The notes: generated by a model not told the origin, from the sequence alone. A DNA stretch of 64,000 nucleotides from Acinetobacter sp. SFB (GCF_001647545.1 NZ_LSZH01000013.1:308685-372684), one strand, 5' to 3'; counted from the stretch's first letter, positions 1 through 9,789 are shown. Made by a program: numbers and translations.

Positions 1-1916
1 TCATCTGGATAGTAAGCCACGTGCATTACACCTTGTTCATATAAAGATTGAATAGTTTGCGCCATCTCTTCTGATGGAACTTTCTGATTGGTTCGCCAGT
101 TCACTGCCTGCAATTCAAAGACGGTTTTTTTGATTCCCTGTGGAAATTGCTTCACGCGATTGACAATATCTCGATAAAAAGCAGCGTTATTGGGTGCTTG
201 CTCCATATAGGGCATCGCCATAATGGCGGTGAAATCGTAACGGTTGATGGACTGTTCTAAAGACTGTGAATACCAGTTTTCCGCATAGGGTTTTAATGCA
301 ACTTGCGCATATAAATTACGTGCGGTGAGTAAAAAGGGTTGATACTGACGTACTTGTTGTGCCAGTTGCAGGGCAAAGTCATCAATATATTTGGTTTTAT
401 AAGCAGTCCATTTTTGCAGCTCAGCATCATTGCTACGAATTTTGGCTAAATCGGTCGGCAAACCAATAGCTGCATAAGCTTGTAAGGCTTCAGGACTGGC
501 ATCTTCATAGTCCGATAAGGTGGTATCGTCGTGGAATAAAATACCGTTAAAAGGCACAGATTTGGCCAAGTCCTGATAAATCCCGCTAATGGTTTTGCGC
601 ACCTCCGGTGAAAAAGGGCTTAAACGACGATAGCCCATATTCAAATGCTTTGTATCAACGGCTTGCTGGGTTTCAACCACATCTTGGGACACTGGATTGT
701 TTTTAGGTAATTCCCAGGCCAATAATGGCATCCACGCATATACGCGCCCCACTTGAGTACGGGTCTGAATTTGCCAGGCGACACGGTTAAACAGGTCTGC
801 GCGCATCGGCAAATAATGATTGGGGAAATACACCATATCCGCCGAGCCGTTGGCATCAGGATCGGAAAAGGCCTGTAAATACACGGTATTCACTTTCATC
901 GCCACAATCCGGTCCAGTAAATGATCGAGATTACGTTCCTGCTGAATCGGATCTTTGTCATAAATGTAATCTAAATCGATATGCATAATTTTTTGCGGAC
1001 GATTATTGTCGCCCAAATGTTGCTGTCGATTTTGAATTTCTCGCGCCAAATCTGCTGTGGTCATATTGCCTTCAATCAAAATACGATTGAGCTGCCCCAA
1101 TGAACTTTTTGCCGAATCTGCGCCATCATCCAGACTGATGGCAACAGGCATACCCAACTGTTTAGCAATTTTTACGGTCTGCATATTATAGTGACCATAA
1201 GGCCAGACCATCACCCGCGGTGATTTCAAACCGTGGGCAATGAGTAATTGGTTATTCTGTTTTAAATCATTGGAAATACGCTGTTGATAGTGGCTATCGT
1301 CTTCATAGCTTGCAGATTTAGCATCATATAACCGTGTAACAGCCGCAGGTTCCAGATTACCCTGTGGGTTACCTACAATACCCCGATGCAAGTTATAACT
1401 ATGACTAGCGATTTCCACTAAACCACTGTCTTGCATCTCTTTCAATTCTGCCCAGGACAGCATTTCTTTACGTTGAATCTGCTCACCTGAAAAATTAACA
1501 TTTTGATCACTTTTAGGTTCTAACCATGAACCGACCACTGCCAGAACCACAGGAATTTTATTGGCTTTAAGAATTGGATAGGCATTTTGATAAAAAGATG
1601 CATAACCATCATCTACCGTTAATAAAACCGGTTTTTTAGGCAGGCTATATTTCCCTTGATGAGCCTGAATAAGCTGATCAACATTAATAAAGTGAAAACC
1701 ATTTTTTTTCAGCCAATCAATATGTTGCTGAAATTGGGTGGTACTCACTGCATATTCAGGAATAAGTGCACTTTTAGTGTTGATAATTTCATGATAACCA
1801 ATCACCGTTAGGGTTGGATTATGTGCTGGCGTTTGGCTCCAGGCTAAATGGGGAATCTGCAATAAAACTGCAGAAAGAGAGATGGAAAGCAAAGTTGCAA
1901 GCAAGCGAGATTTCAT
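1..1916 (-). CDS. pgaB: Poly-beta-1,6-N-acetyl-D-glucosamine N-deacetylase PgaB (3' end beyond window)
   Basis: Reading the minus strand from ATG at 1916 gives an uninterrupted frame of 638 codons that runs off the window at base 1; E. coli PgaB is about 670 residues, so only the C-terminal tip is missing. PgaB partly deacetylates poly-GlcNAc in the periplasm so it can be exported as biofilm matrix. Visible features are an N-terminal signal peptide ending near AWSQ with no lipobox cysteine, the polysaccharide-deacetylase motif LLTVDDGYASF, the metal-binding IASHSYNLH, the WPYG motif, and a C-terminal half with HIDLDYIYD typical of the PgaB glycoside-hydrolase domain. pgaA, normally just upstream, is absent; a diguanylate cyclase gene lies there instead. 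Any pgaC/pgaD would be outside the window. Confidence 0.9.
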   Translation of the reverse strand, partial: MKSRLLATLLSISLSAVLLQIPHLAWSQTPAHNPTLTVIGYHEIINTKSALIPEYAVSTTQFQQHIDWLKKNGFHFINVDQLIQAHQGKYSLPKKPVLLTVDDGYASFYQNAYPILKANKIPVVLAVVGSWLEPKSDQNVNFSGEQIQRKEMLSWAELKEMQDSGLVEIASHSYNLHRGIVGNPQGNLEPAAVTRLYDAKSASYEDDSHYQQRISNDLKQNNQLLIAHGLKSPRVMVWPYGHYNMQTVKIAKQLGMPVAISLDDGADSAKSSLGQLNRILIEGNMTTADLAREIQNRQQHLGDNNRPQKIMHIDLDYIYDKDPIQQERNLDHLLDRIVAMKVNTVYLQAFSDPDANGSADMVYFPNHYLPMRADLFNRVAWQIQTRTQVGRVYAWMPLLAWELPKNNPVSQDVVETQQAVDTKHLNMGYRRLSPFSPEVRKTISGIYQDLAKSVPFNGILFHDDTTLSDYEDASPEALQAYAAIGLPTDLAKIRSNDAELQKWTAYKTKYIDDFALQLAQQVRQYQPFLLTARNLYAQVALKPYAENWYSQSLEQSINRYDFTAIMAMPYMEQAPNNAAFYRDIVNRVKQFPQGIKKTVFELQAVNWRTNQKVPSEEMAQTIQSLYEQGVMHVAYYPD

Positions 1917-2221
1917 TAAAAGGTGCTCAAAAAATCATTTTATTCTCTGAATCCCATCCATCGCCTATCCCTAGGGTGCTTTCCTTTTTATGATGTGTGA
2001 CATTCAGTAGTTCAACATGCTTTTTATCCCACTAAACTGAAATGAATCTTAAAAATAATAGCGTGATGAAAATAAACGTTTTAAAACACAACGACATGTC
2101 TATTTTTTAATCATGCCATTAGATTTAAATAAACGACTGAGATTGATAAGCACATGACTTTAAAATATGAATGCAGTCAGATTAAATAAACTACCTGTTG
2201 CTCTGATTAACGCTGCTGACG
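1917..2221. other. Gene-free stretch upstream of pgaB
   Basis: About 305 bases between pgaB and the diguanylate cyclase gene, both on the minus strand. The sequence is AT-rich and presumably holds the pgaB promoter. An open frame on the plus strand from 2167 runs antisense into the cyclase gene and has no coding character. No terminator or recognisable operator was found. Confidence 0.5.
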
Positions 2222-4096
2222 TCAGGGACGAAATGCTTGGTATTGATCTCGACCTGCGTTCTTTGCAGCATAGAGCTGAACATCCGCTGCTTTCATCAGT
2301 TCGTGAATATCGGCATAGGGATGATTTTGATCCATCCAGGATACGCCCATACTCAAGGTCACATAGGACTTTTGGTCAGGCCTATTTAAATGTTCTAAGC
2401 GTGCTTGTCTTACTGCATTTAAAACCTGTTGCAATACATTTAACACCACCTCACTGGGAACATTATGCAGAGTGATTGCAAACTCTTCCCCACCATAACG
2501 TGCTACATAAGCTGAAGGTGGCAAGGCGCGCTGTATAATTTTAACCAAATCTTGCAAGATCACATCGCCCTTCAAATGGCCATAGTAATCATTATAATTT
2601 TTAAAAAAATCTACATCTAACATGGCAAATGCCAAAGTATGATTGGTGTGATTTTTTGTTAGGGTAAATAAGCGCTGAATTTCAGCATTTAAAGCACGCC
2701 GGTTAAATGCACCTGTTAATGCATCAATTTGAATTTGTAACTCTAACTGTTGATTGAGCTGATTTAATTGCAAGGTGCGCTCTTGTACTTTCTGATCTAG
2801 AGAACTATTTAGCTCGAGTAAATTATTGTTCAGTTGCTCAACATGATGAGTATGCTTTGCATAATTTTTGGATTGCTGAAACATAATGAGCAAGGCATAA
2901 AAACTCGTTGAAATAAAAGTCAGATTAAATGACTCGATTAAATTTAAGGATAATAAAAAGTCATGTACCAATGTGACACACAACAAAATAACCGCCCATA
3001 AATTAATGCTGGAATACTGTTGTTTATGTTTCAGGTTTAAATAAAAACCATAGGCAAAATTACAGATAATGACCAGACTAAATGAAAAACTATAAAATGC
3101 TAAATACTCAAAAACTTCCGGTTCAGTAAATAAAGTGATAATAATATCAACAACAAATATCGACATTGCGACAAAATAAACAATTGGATGTAAATAACGC
3201 CAGTTGAGCAAATACATATAAGTCAGAAAAGATGCGATTGTAAAATAGGTAAACAGATACTCTAATCGCACGCCCCAAATCCAGCTAAGATTTGTAAATG
3301 TAGTATAGGCATAAGGTGCTGAGAATAAATTATGTAAGGCAAGGAAAAAAATAAAAATACCAAATATAAATACCCTGATGCTGCTACGATTAATTTTTCT
3401 TTGAAAAATTGAAAACATTAGTGTAAATAGGCTTAAGCCTAATACTGCTCCACATACTAGGCCAATACTCATCATCAGCTGCTGGAACTGCCGGGTAATG
3501 GTTTTCCCAAGGCCAATACGCATCGGATTTTCTAGGCCGCCATGCAGAGGATTAAAATTTGAGGCTTGAATGCTCAGGGTGAAATATTCTTTTTGCACCA
3601 CAAAAAATGCAATTCTGGGTGCATTTTCAGTTTGATGACTAATTTTATCTTTTCCCACTTCACCCACACGCAATAAAAAATCCCCATTCAAATACATCCG
3701 GTAAGCACCGAATTGATTGGGAATAAAAATGGCGATACGTCGTCCAACATATTCTTTGGGTAGCTTAAAATGCCCAATAAAAGTACCGTAGTTTTTATTG
3801 GTACCTGTCAGTGCTTTGAAGGAAATCGGTAAATTCACCGTTTCAGATTTTAACACTGCACTGGGTTTAACAATCAGCTGTTGAGGATAATACTGCCATG
3901 ATCCTTTTAAGGGACTGGTACTGTTTTCAGTAAACTCAACTTGATTGAGCATTTTTTGTTGTAAATAATAAGATTCAGATGCGGCATCATACTGTGCCCA
4001 TGCGTGCTTTTGCCACGAGAAGACGCATAAACATGCAATAAGAAAAATTTTCAAAAAATATATTAAATTATGGCTCTTATCCAAAAAGCGAATCAT
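2222..4096 (-). CDS. Membrane diguanylate cyclase (7TMR-DISM sensor plus GGDEF)
   Basis: A 624-residue protein predicted to make cyclic di-GMP from two GTP. An N-terminal signal sequence (cleavage near AWAQ) precedes a periplasmic beta-rich domain of the 7TMR-DISMED2 type (about 40-200), seven hydrophobic helices (about 205-405), a short coiled coil (about 410-455) and a C-terminal GGDEF domain. The active-site motif is GGEEF at residues 535-539, so catalysis is likely. The position for the inhibitory RxxD site just upstream reads SAYV, so product feedback through a classical I-site is not expected. No EAL domain is present. It lies next to pgaB, and c-di-GMP activates PNAG synthesis in other bacteria; a functional link here is an inference. 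Confidence 0.9.
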   Translation of the reverse strand: MIRFLDKSHNLIYFLKIFLIACLCVFSWQKHAWAQYDAASESYYLQQKMLNQVEFTENSTSPLKGSWQYYPQQLIVKPSAVLKSETVNLPISFKALTGTNKNYGTFIGHFKLPKEYVGRRIAIFIPNQFGAYRMYLNGDFLLRVGEVGKDKISHQTENAPRIAFFVVQKEYFTLSIQASNFNPLHGGLENPMRIGLGKTITRQFQQLMMSIGLVCGAVLGLSLFTLMFSIFQRKINRSSIRVFIFGIFIFFLALHNLFSAPYAYTTFTNLSWIWGVRLEYLFTYFTIASFLTYMYLLNWRYLHPIVYFVAMSIFVVDIIITLFTEPEVFEYLAFYSFSFSLVIICNFAYGFYLNLKHKQQYSSINLWAVILLCVTLVHDFLLSLNLIESFNLTFISTSFYALLIMFQQSKNYAKHTHHVEQLNNNLLELNSSLDQKVQERTLQLNQLNQQLELQIQIDALTGAFNRRALNAEIQRLFTLTKNHTNHTLAFAMLDVDFFKNYNDYYGHLKGDVILQDLVKIIQRALPPSAYVARYGGEEFAITLHNVPSEVVLNVLQQVLNAVRQARLEHLNRPDQKSYVTLSMGVSWMDQNHPYADIHELMKAADVQLYAAKNAGRDQYQAFRP

Positions 4097-4224
4097 CCTT
4101 AAATTACGCCTGGCTATAATCTAATGTAACGATTAAAAAAGAAAACTCAAACAATTTTTCATCTATTTTGCAAGATTCATCCTTGTATCTTGCAGAATAT
4201 TTATTCATTAGAAATCAATAAATA

Positions 4225-4569
4225 TTAATCACGGGTTTTTACGTCAAACAATTCAATTTCAAAAATCAGGTTTGAGTTTGCAGGAATAATTTTGCCCATT
4301 TTCCGTTCACCATAAGCCAAATGCGCAGGAACCAGTAATTTACGCTTGCCACCTACTTTCATGCCCATAATGCCCTGATCCCAGCCCTTAATCACACGGC
4401 CAGTACCAATCACTGTTTCAAAGTAATTGCCACGGTCAATAGAGGAATCAAACTTGGTACCATCTTCCAGCCAGCCTGTGTAGTGGGTGGTAATCAGTGA
4501 GCCTTTAACCGCTTCCTTACCCTCACCTACTTTTAAATCAATAATTTCTAATTCATTTGTCATGGTCAT
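4225..4569 (-). CDS. FKBP-type peptidyl-prolyl cis-trans isomerase
   Basis: A 114-residue single-domain FKBP that speeds cis-trans isomerisation of peptide bonds before proline. It has no signal peptide, so it should be cytoplasmic. Typical motifs are HYTGWLEDGTKFDSS, VIGTGRVIKGWDQGI, KRKLLVPAHLAYGER and NLIFEIELFDV, covering the whole domain. The start could be at 4569 or two codons later (MTNELEI); an AGGT sequence precedes both. It stands alone, with MgtC-like and diguanylate cyclase genes on the same strand separated by gaps. Confidence 0.92.
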   Translation of the reverse strand: MTMTNELEIIDLKVGEGKEAVKGSLITTHYTGWLEDGTKFDSSIDRGNYFETVIGTGRVIKGWDQGIMGMKVGGKRKLLVPAHLAYGERKMGKIIPANSNLIFEIELFDVKTRD

Positions 4570-4651
4570 TTACCTGATCAGAGTACTCAATTTTCAATGG
4601 CTATTATAAACCGGATTGCATTGATTTCTTGATGATTTAAGGTTTCAATAT

Positions 4652-5278
4652 TTAAAAACTCAGCTCTTGGATATTCGAATCGTTGAGTAAATAAGCGGTC
4701 AATTTTTTATGATTTTCAGCGGAGCCGATTAAAATCCAGCGGCCACTTATTCGATTTTCGGTTTTATGTTGCACACTGCGAACCACCTTCATGTCATAAG
4801 TCCTAAATAAATCTTCATATTGATCTAAAGTCTTGTGTTGATAAGGACAAATAATTCGATAGGTGCGGGCATGACTCCGGGCTTCTATACGTTCCTGAAC
4901 ATAGATCAGAAAAATAAGCACGATTAAAACAATGAAGGTGGAAAAAAGACTTAACAATTCATAACCAGCACCTGCAGCCATGCCCAATGCAGCCGTCATC
5001 CAGATGGTGGTTGCGGTGGTAATTCCGGAAATACGGTTTTCATCTTTAAAAATGACCCCTGCCCCGACAAAACCCAAACCTGTCAGGATATTGGCTGCAA
5101 TTCGATCCGGACTATCAATACCAATTTTTAAAGACAGAATGGTAAACAAACAGGAACTGAGACTGACCATGATCATGGTTCTGAGTCCAGCAGATTTACT
5201 GCGATACTCACGCTCAGCACCAATAATGGCACCAATACCCAGGGCAATCAGCAAACGATATAAATCATCAGACTGCAT
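4652..5278 (-). CDS. MgtC/SapB family inner-membrane protein
   Basis: A 208-residue protein with four or five hydrophobic helices in its first 130 residues and a soluble C-terminal domain. The family signature is present: GAIIGAEREYRSKSAGLRT near residues 16-34 and LTGLGFVGAGVIF near 65-77. MgtC proteins modulate membrane potential and phosphate/magnesium homeostasis and aid intracellular survival in pathogens; YhiD-type relatives occur in many environmental bacteria, and the sequence does not tell which role applies. AAGGGG lies at good spacing before the ATG at 5278. Confidence 0.88.
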   Translation of the reverse strand: MQSDDLYRLLIALGIGAIIGAEREYRSKSAGLRTMIMVSLSSCLFTILSLKIGIDSPDRIAANILTGLGFVGAGVIFKDENRISGITTATTIWMTAALGMAAGAGYELLSLFSTFIVLIVLIFLIYVQERIEARSHARTYRIICPYQHKTLDQYEDLFRTYDMKVVRSVQHKTENRISGRWILIGSAENHKKLTAYLLNDSNIQELSF

Positions 5279-5328
5279 TATCTACCCCTTTCATTGTTAT
5301 TGTTTTAAGGTATACGCAATTTTGTCAT

Positions 5329-5356
5329 CAGGATGCAAGCCTAAACCTGCATCCTG
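5329..5356. repeat. Inverted repeat after yaeQ
   Basis: A perfect 9-bp inverted repeat (CAGGATGCA at 5329-5337, TGCATCCTG at 5348-5356) lies just after the yaeQ stop codon. It lacks a T tract on the transcribed strand, so it is at best a weak terminator or an mRNA 3' end stabiliser. Confidence 0.4.
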
Positions 5357-5363
5357 CTTATAT

Positions 5364-5894
5364 TTACTGTAACTGTTCCCATTCAACCAGAACTTGCGCA
5401 TGCTCGCCAATCAGCGTCCATTCACCATCCATGACGTTTAACTGTAACTGCATGGTGCGTTGACATAATTGTGGCAGTGCATCTGTGGTTGCTGTAGAAA
5501 GTTTCCAGACCTGAACATTACTTAAGGTTTTTAATTTGCTGTTACGCTTATACCATTCATCGACTGAAGAACCATAAGTTATCACTGCAACTTGCTTGCA
5601 ACGCGCACTGGCTTTTTTAACTTTATCTTCATCTGGACTACCGACTTCAATCCATTTGACCAATTGACCGGTCAAGTCTTTTTGCCACAAGGCCGGTTCA
5701 TCGGTTTCAAACAGGTCTTTGGTAAACTCTAAAGCTTCATCAGCAAAACGCGCATAGGCCAAAATACGTACCATCAAACGCTCAATGGTTTCAGATGGAT
5801 GTTGAGCCATGGTCAGTTGATAATCAGCATATTGATGATCATCCATATTGGCAATATTCAAATCAGCCTTATAAATCGTTGCTTTAAGCGCCAT
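5364..5894 (-). CDS. yaeQ: YaeQ family protein
   Basis: A 176-residue cytoplasmic protein of the YaeQ family, whose fold resembles PD-(D/E)XK nucleases; the cellular role is not established, although E. coli YaeQ was once linked to RfaH-independent expression. The frame is open for ten more codons upstream, but ATG at 5894 is chosen because GAGGA lies six or seven bases before it and the protein then begins MALKATIYKADLNIANMD, as in the family. The motifs YADYQLTMAQHPSETIERLMVR and WIEVGSPDEDKVKKAS are typical. It ends 42 bases before the downstream end of the COG0523 gene, on the same strand, so the two may be cotranscribed. Confidence 0.9.
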   Translation of the reverse strand: MALKATIYKADLNIANMDDHQYADYQLTMAQHPSETIERLMVRILAYARFADEALEFTKDLFETDEPALWQKDLTGQLVKWIEVGSPDEDKVKKASARCKQVAVITYGSSVDEWYKRNSKLKTLSNVQVWKLSTATTDALPQLCQRTMQLQLNVMDGEWTLIGEHAQVLVEWEQLQ

Positions 5895-5936
5895 AAAAGA
5901 GTCCTCAAATTTGGCGCTTAGCATATAAGATTTGAG

Positions 5937-6986
5937 CTACATTTGCTGAGTTGTTTTATCGGTTTCATCCAAATTCAGCTGGCATTGAAATAATTGATCT
6001 TCAAAATCTTGCCAATCACGCTGATCTTGCACAATGATTTCAATACGATTATCAATGCCCTGTTCTGAAGACTGATAGTTAAATTGCTCCGGATTAAAAT
6101 TAAAGGTTTTCCAGCCCTGATTGGTATTAAAAATACCTTTAATGCGAAGCCAATTCTTTTGTTCACACAGTAAATCCAGCAATGCATAAAAATCGAACTG
6201 CCAACGTTTGGGCAATTTCCACCCTGCTACACTATAGCCTTGTGTGGTCTCGACATAATGATAGGGCAACTGTTTAATCTCGGGCAGAGTTTGCACGCTA
6301 GAAAATGTTTTTTGAATTTTAAGTAAGGGTTGAATCTTACGTTCAGTCACGACATAAGGCAGATCAATTTGCTTAAGGGAGATTTCAGACTGCCCACTCA
6401 TGAGCCAAGTTTGCTGATAGGCCTGATATTCTTTCTTTAATACTTCCAAAGCCTGGTGATCTGCAAAATCCATGCGATCCGCATGGGATACCACAATCAT
6501 CTGCGCAGCTTTTAACTGATCTGCATACAGATTTTGCTTGCTCCACTCACGATCATGCAAACGTGAACCGTCCACCACCGTCACTAAGGCTCTCATTGAA
6601 ATACTCTGGTGCCAATGTGGTTCGGTGAGCTGTTCCAGTAATTGTGCAGGATGTCCCAAACCGGTCGGTTCGATAAATAATCTGTCCGGTTTTGTTTCAG
6701 ACAATAAGCGAGATAGCGCAATTTGCATGGGTAATTGACTACTGCAACACAAACAGCCGCCCAATAGCTCCTTGACTTCATAACCTTGGTTTTGCGGTAA
6801 CATCTGCTGATCAACCCCAATTTGCCCAAACTCGTTCATCAGCACTGCCCAAACTTCATTTTCAGGCTTTTGACTGAGTAAATGTTGAAGCAAGGTGGTT
6901 TTTCCAGCGCCCAAAAACCCGGAAATGATATGCGTAGGGACAGCTTGTACAGCAGAAATCAGTTTCAAAACTTGCTCGCTATTCAT
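5937..6986 (-). CDS. CobW/COG0523-family GTPase metallochaperone
   Basis: A GTP-dependent metal-handling protein. With the start at 6986 (349 residues) the P-loop GFLGAGKTT is at 23-31, the metal-binding CxCC motif (GGCLCCS) at 78-81, EPTGLGHP near 105 and a CobW C-terminal domain follows. COG0523 proteins deliver zinc, cobalt or iron; ZigA of A. baumannii is a zinc example. The frame continues to an ATG at 7064, but the extra 26 residues would be unusual before the P-loop; neither start has a convincing ribosome site. No clear Zur box was seen upstream, so assignment as the zinc-responsive ZigA is not supported. Confidence 0.87.
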   Translation of the reverse strand: MNSEQVLKLISAVQAVPTHIISGFLGAGKTTLLQHLLSQKPENEVWAVLMNEFGQIGVDQQMLPQNQGYEVKELLGGCLCCSSQLPMQIALSRLLSETKPDRLFIEPTGLGHPAQLLEQLTEPHWHQSISMRALVTVVDGSRLHDREWSKQNLYADQLKAAQMIVVSHADRMDFADHQALEVLKKEYQAYQQTWLMSGQSEISLKQIDLPYVVTERKIQPLLKIQKTFSSVQTLPEIKQLPYHYVETTQGYSVAGWKLPKRWQFDFYALLDLLCEQKNWLRIKGIFNTNQGWKTFNFNPEQFNYQSSEQGIDNRIEIIVQDQRDWQDFEDQLFQCQLNLDETDKTTQQM

Positions 6987-7548
6987 GGAAGAAAAATTAA
7001 TCAATGCAGTGATAAAGCAATTCACACCACCGAACTGCATAAGACTCCACTTTAATTTCTTCATGGATTTATGGCAATGTATCCGTACTATTTAAAAAAA
7101 TTAAACAACGTTGGTATTAAATTTTACTTATATAAATGAATTAAATATCTGAATTAAAATCAGTACTATTACGCTCTTTTTACTGTATTCCAAGAGCAAA
7201 TTGCTGAACAACCTCCTTATAATTTGAAAAATTTATTTACATTTAATCTATTCAGCAATGTTATTAAAACCATCACTCTCTGCTGGTTTGTTCATTTTCA
7301 GTAAAAAACAAGCGCTCAGGAAGCTGATCTAGAAATATTTTTATACATTTCTTATGCATTCTTTTAAGTATTTTTTACAGTAAATGTACAACAAATACTT
7401 ACTTGTGATTTTTATGTTAACCGGCCTGTTTCACTTTGTTGCTTTGATTGCTCCCCTGTCTCAGGCTCTTTAGCATGAGCGCTGTCCATATTTTTGTGAT
7501 GATAAATATGGATTCAATAACTTTTTAAAGAATAACAGGATGCTTAAA
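6987..7548. other. Divergent intergenic region
   Basis: About 560 AT-rich bases between the divergently transcribed COG0523 gene and the small secreted protein gene. The first 78 bases could be coding if the COG0523 gene starts at 7064. Two inverted repeats are visible, an 8-bp one at 7366-7373/7393-7400 and a 9-bp one listed separately. No RNA gene was recognised. Confidence 0.5.
7485..7512. promoter_or_regulatory. Inverted repeat upstream of small secreted protein
   Basis: A perfect 9-bp inverted repeat, TCCATATTT at 7485-7493 and AAATATGGA at 7504-7512, with a 10-base spacer, ends 36 bases before the ATG of the small secreted protein. It could be an operator or a leader hairpin. Confidence 0.4.
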
Positions 7549-7770
7549 ATGAAATTAACTCAACTATTACTTGCTTCAACTTTTACCATTGCTGCTGCAA
7601 CCACGTTTGCCGCTAGTGCGGATAAACAAAGTACAGAAGAAAAAGTGATTGTTTCTACTCAAGAACAACCTAAAACTGTAAGCTCTGAAAGTGCTGCAGC
7701 CAAGCCTACATCAGCTCAACCGGCTTCAGAAGTCGCTGTAGAAGAAGCATCGGCTAAACCTGCGCAATAA
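7549..7770 (+). CDS. Small secreted alanine-rich protein of unknown function
   Basis: A 73-residue protein with a signal peptide (MKLTQLLLASTFTIAAATTF, cleavage near AAS) and a mature part of about 50 residues rich in Ala, Glu, Ser and Pro, predicted to be disordered. The ATG at 7549 is preferred over 7540 because AGGA lies eight bases before it. No family was recognised. It is a single gene with its own terminator; such small periplasmic proteins are common in Acinetobacter and often stress-related, but nothing here shows the role. Confidence 0.7.
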   Translation: MKLTQLLLASTFTIAAATTFAASADKQSTEEKVIVSTQEQPKTVSSESAAAKPTSAQPASEVAVEEASAKPAQ

Positions 7771-8092
7771 CATTCCAACTCGATCTCTAAATTATTACCC
7801 CCACCTTGTTCACCCAAGTTCATACTTGAGCGATCAAAGCTGAATTATGCTCATAATTCAGCTTTTTTATTTTAGGAAAGATTTCTATAAATGATAGAAA
7901 TAAATGATCATTCATTTAAAAAACCATATAGTTAAATATACATATAATTATTATTTTTCAAATATTTAAAATACCAATAAAATTCTTTGTGTTTTGTTTT
8001 CATTCAACATATCTACTATGGCATAGCTTGTTTAGACCCTCAAATTCACCGTTAATACAGTTAAATGTGAATTGATTGAATGGACATTCGCT
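7771..8092. other. Intergenic region
   Basis: About 320 bases containing the terminator at 7837-7868 followed by a very AT-rich stretch that presumably holds the promoter of the MhpA-like hydroxylase gene. No further feature was recognised. Confidence 0.5.
7837..7868 (+). terminator. Rho-independent terminator
   Basis: A perfect 13-bp stem (AAGCTGAATTATG and its complement) with a very small loop is followed by six T residues. It ends transcription from the small secreted protein gene. Confidence 0.88.
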
Positions 8093-9700
8093 ATGAGCAA
8101 CAAAACAAATTACACCACTGAAGTGGCAATCTTGGGCGCAGGTCCTGTTGGTTTAACCATTGCGAACTATTTAAGTAAACAAGGTGTTCAAGTCACTATT
8201 ATCGAGCAGCTGGATAGTTTGATTGACTACCCACGTGCCATTGGTATTGATGATGAATCTTTACGTACCATTCAATCACTTGGTTTGGTCGATCAAGTAT
8301 TGCCGCATACTACCCCGAACCATGCGATGCGCTTCTTAACCCCTAAAGGTCGTTGTTTCGCTGACATTCAGCCTCTTACCCGTGAATTTGGTTTCTCACG
8401 TCGTAACGCATTTATTCAGCCTCAAGTAGACAATGTGTTACTTCAAGGTTTAAAGCAATACGATAAAACTGAAGTGCTTTTTTCACGTCAGCTAAATGAA
8501 TTTACCCAGGATGAAAATGGTGTAACCCTTAAAATTCAGGATAAAAACCAGAAAGAAGAAACAATTCAAGCAAAATATTTAATTGCCTGTGATGGTGGCA
8601 ACTCGATTGTACGTCGTACTTTAAAAATTGCTTTTGATGGTAAAACAGCTCCAAATCAATGGATCGTAATCGACATTGAGAATGATCCATTAGCAACACC
8701 ACATATTTACTTATGCTGTGACCCAGTGCGTCCATACGTGTCTGCTGCGCTTCCGCATGGTATTCGTCGTTTCGAATTCATGGTAATGCCGGGTGAAACT
8801 CAGGAAGAACTTAGCCAGCCAGAAAATATTGCAAAACTGCTGTCTAAAGTTTTACCCAATGCTGAAAATATTGAAGTAATTCGTCAACGTGTATATACGC
8901 ACAATGCGCGTATTGCCGATAAATTCCGTGTTGACCGTATTTTACTTGCCGGCGATGCAGCACATATTATGCCGGTATGGCAAGGTCAGGGTTATAACAG
9001 CGGTATGCGCGATGCCTTTAACCTGGCTTGGAAAGTTGCGCTGGTGGTACAAGGTAAAGCGACTCCAGATTTGTTGGACTCTTACCAAGTTGAACGTAAA
9101 GATCATGCCAAAGCAATGATTGATCTTTCTGTGATGGCAGGTCATGTACTTGCACCACCTAAAAAGTGGCAAGGTTTCGTCCGTGACGGTATTGCCTATG
9201 CATTAAATTATATCAAGCCAATCAAACAGTATTTGCTTGAAATGCGTTTCAAACCGATGCCGAAATATAACGATGGTGCCTTGCTTGCAGATGGTAAAAA
9301 GGAATCGCCAATCGGTAAAATGTTTATCCAGCCGCATGTAAAACTTGAGTCTGGTGAAAAAGTTTTACTGGATGACGTCATTGGCAACGACTTTGCCATT
9401 ATTGCCTGGGGCGTGGATCCGCAATGGGGACTCAGTGCGACCACCATGCAAGTCTGGAAAAATTTAGGTGTCAAATTTATTCAGATCATTCCTGAAGTTC
9501 AGTTTGGCAATGAAAGTCGCAAGAAGTTTGACGGCGTGATTACACTAGGCGATATTGGTACCGATATCCGCACCTGGTTTGGTAAAACATCAGATTCGGT
9601 TGTCATTTTACGCCCTGACCGTTTTGTGGCAGCACTTGCAATTCCACAAACTTTAGACCACGTGAGCCAGCAGTTATTCAAAAAGCTTCATGTAAAATAA
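8093..9700 (+). CDS. MhpA-like FAD-dependent aromatic hydroxylase
   Basis: A 535-residue class A flavoprotein monooxygenase. The FAD motif [13 protein letters not shown] is at about 15-27, and the second FAD motif is [21 protein letters not shown] near 285. Closest by eye is MhpA, 3-(3-hydroxyphenyl)propionate hydroxylase ([33 protein letters not shown]). The frame could start with TTG at 8072, but ATG at 8093 gives the expected N-terminus just before the FAD fold. No other mhp gene (ring-cleavage dioxygenase, hydrolase) is adjacent, so the natural substrate is unknown. It is convergent with a GST gene across a terminator. Confidence 0.88.
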   Translation: MSNKTNYTTEVAILGAGPVGLTIANYLSKQGVQVTIIEQLDSLIDYPRAIGIDDESLRTIQSLGLVDQVLPHTTPNHAMRFLTPKGRCFADIQPLTREFGFSRRNAFIQPQVDNVLLQGLKQYDKTEVLFSRQLNEFTQDENGVTLKIQDKNQKEETIQAKYLIACDGGNSIVRRTLKIAFDGKTAPNQWIVIDIENDPLATPHIYLCCDPVRPYVSAALPHGIRRFEFMVMPGETQEELSQPENIAKLLSKVLPNAENIEVIRQRVYTHNARIADKFRVDRILLAGDAAHIMPVWQGQGYNSGMRDAFNLAWKVALVVQGKATPDLLDSYQVERKDHAKAMIDLSVMAGHVLAPPKKWQGFVRDGIAYALNYIKPIKQYLLEMRFKPMPKYNDGALLADGKKESPIGKMFIQPHVKLESGEKVLLDDVIGNDFAIIAWGVDPQWGLSATTMQVWKNLGVKFIQIIPEVQFGNESRKKFDGVITLGDIGTDIRTWFGKTSDSVVILRPDRFVAALAIPQTLDHVSQQLFKKLHVK

Positions 9701-9728
9701 TCAAGCAACTGCATGATATTTAGAATCT

Positions 9729-9756
9729 GACCACGCAAAAGCGTGGTCTTTTTTTT
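9729..9756 (+). terminator. Rho-independent terminator
   Basis: The stem GACCACGC with loop AAAA and its perfect complement is followed by eight T residues. It lies 28 bases after the hydroxylase stop codon and before the convergent GST gene. Confidence 0.93.
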
Positions 9757-9789
9757 AGATGATCTAAATGAAATGTAGCGAAAAGGGTA

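Noticed and set aside
2167..2475. 102-codon frame on the plus strand
   Set aside because: Most of it is antisense to the GGDEF domain of the cyclase gene; it has no ribosome site.
4196..4226. AT-only inverted repeat at the end of the FKBP gene as a terminator
   Set aside because: The stem consists only of A-T pairs and overlaps the stop codon, with no T tract after it; too weak to call.
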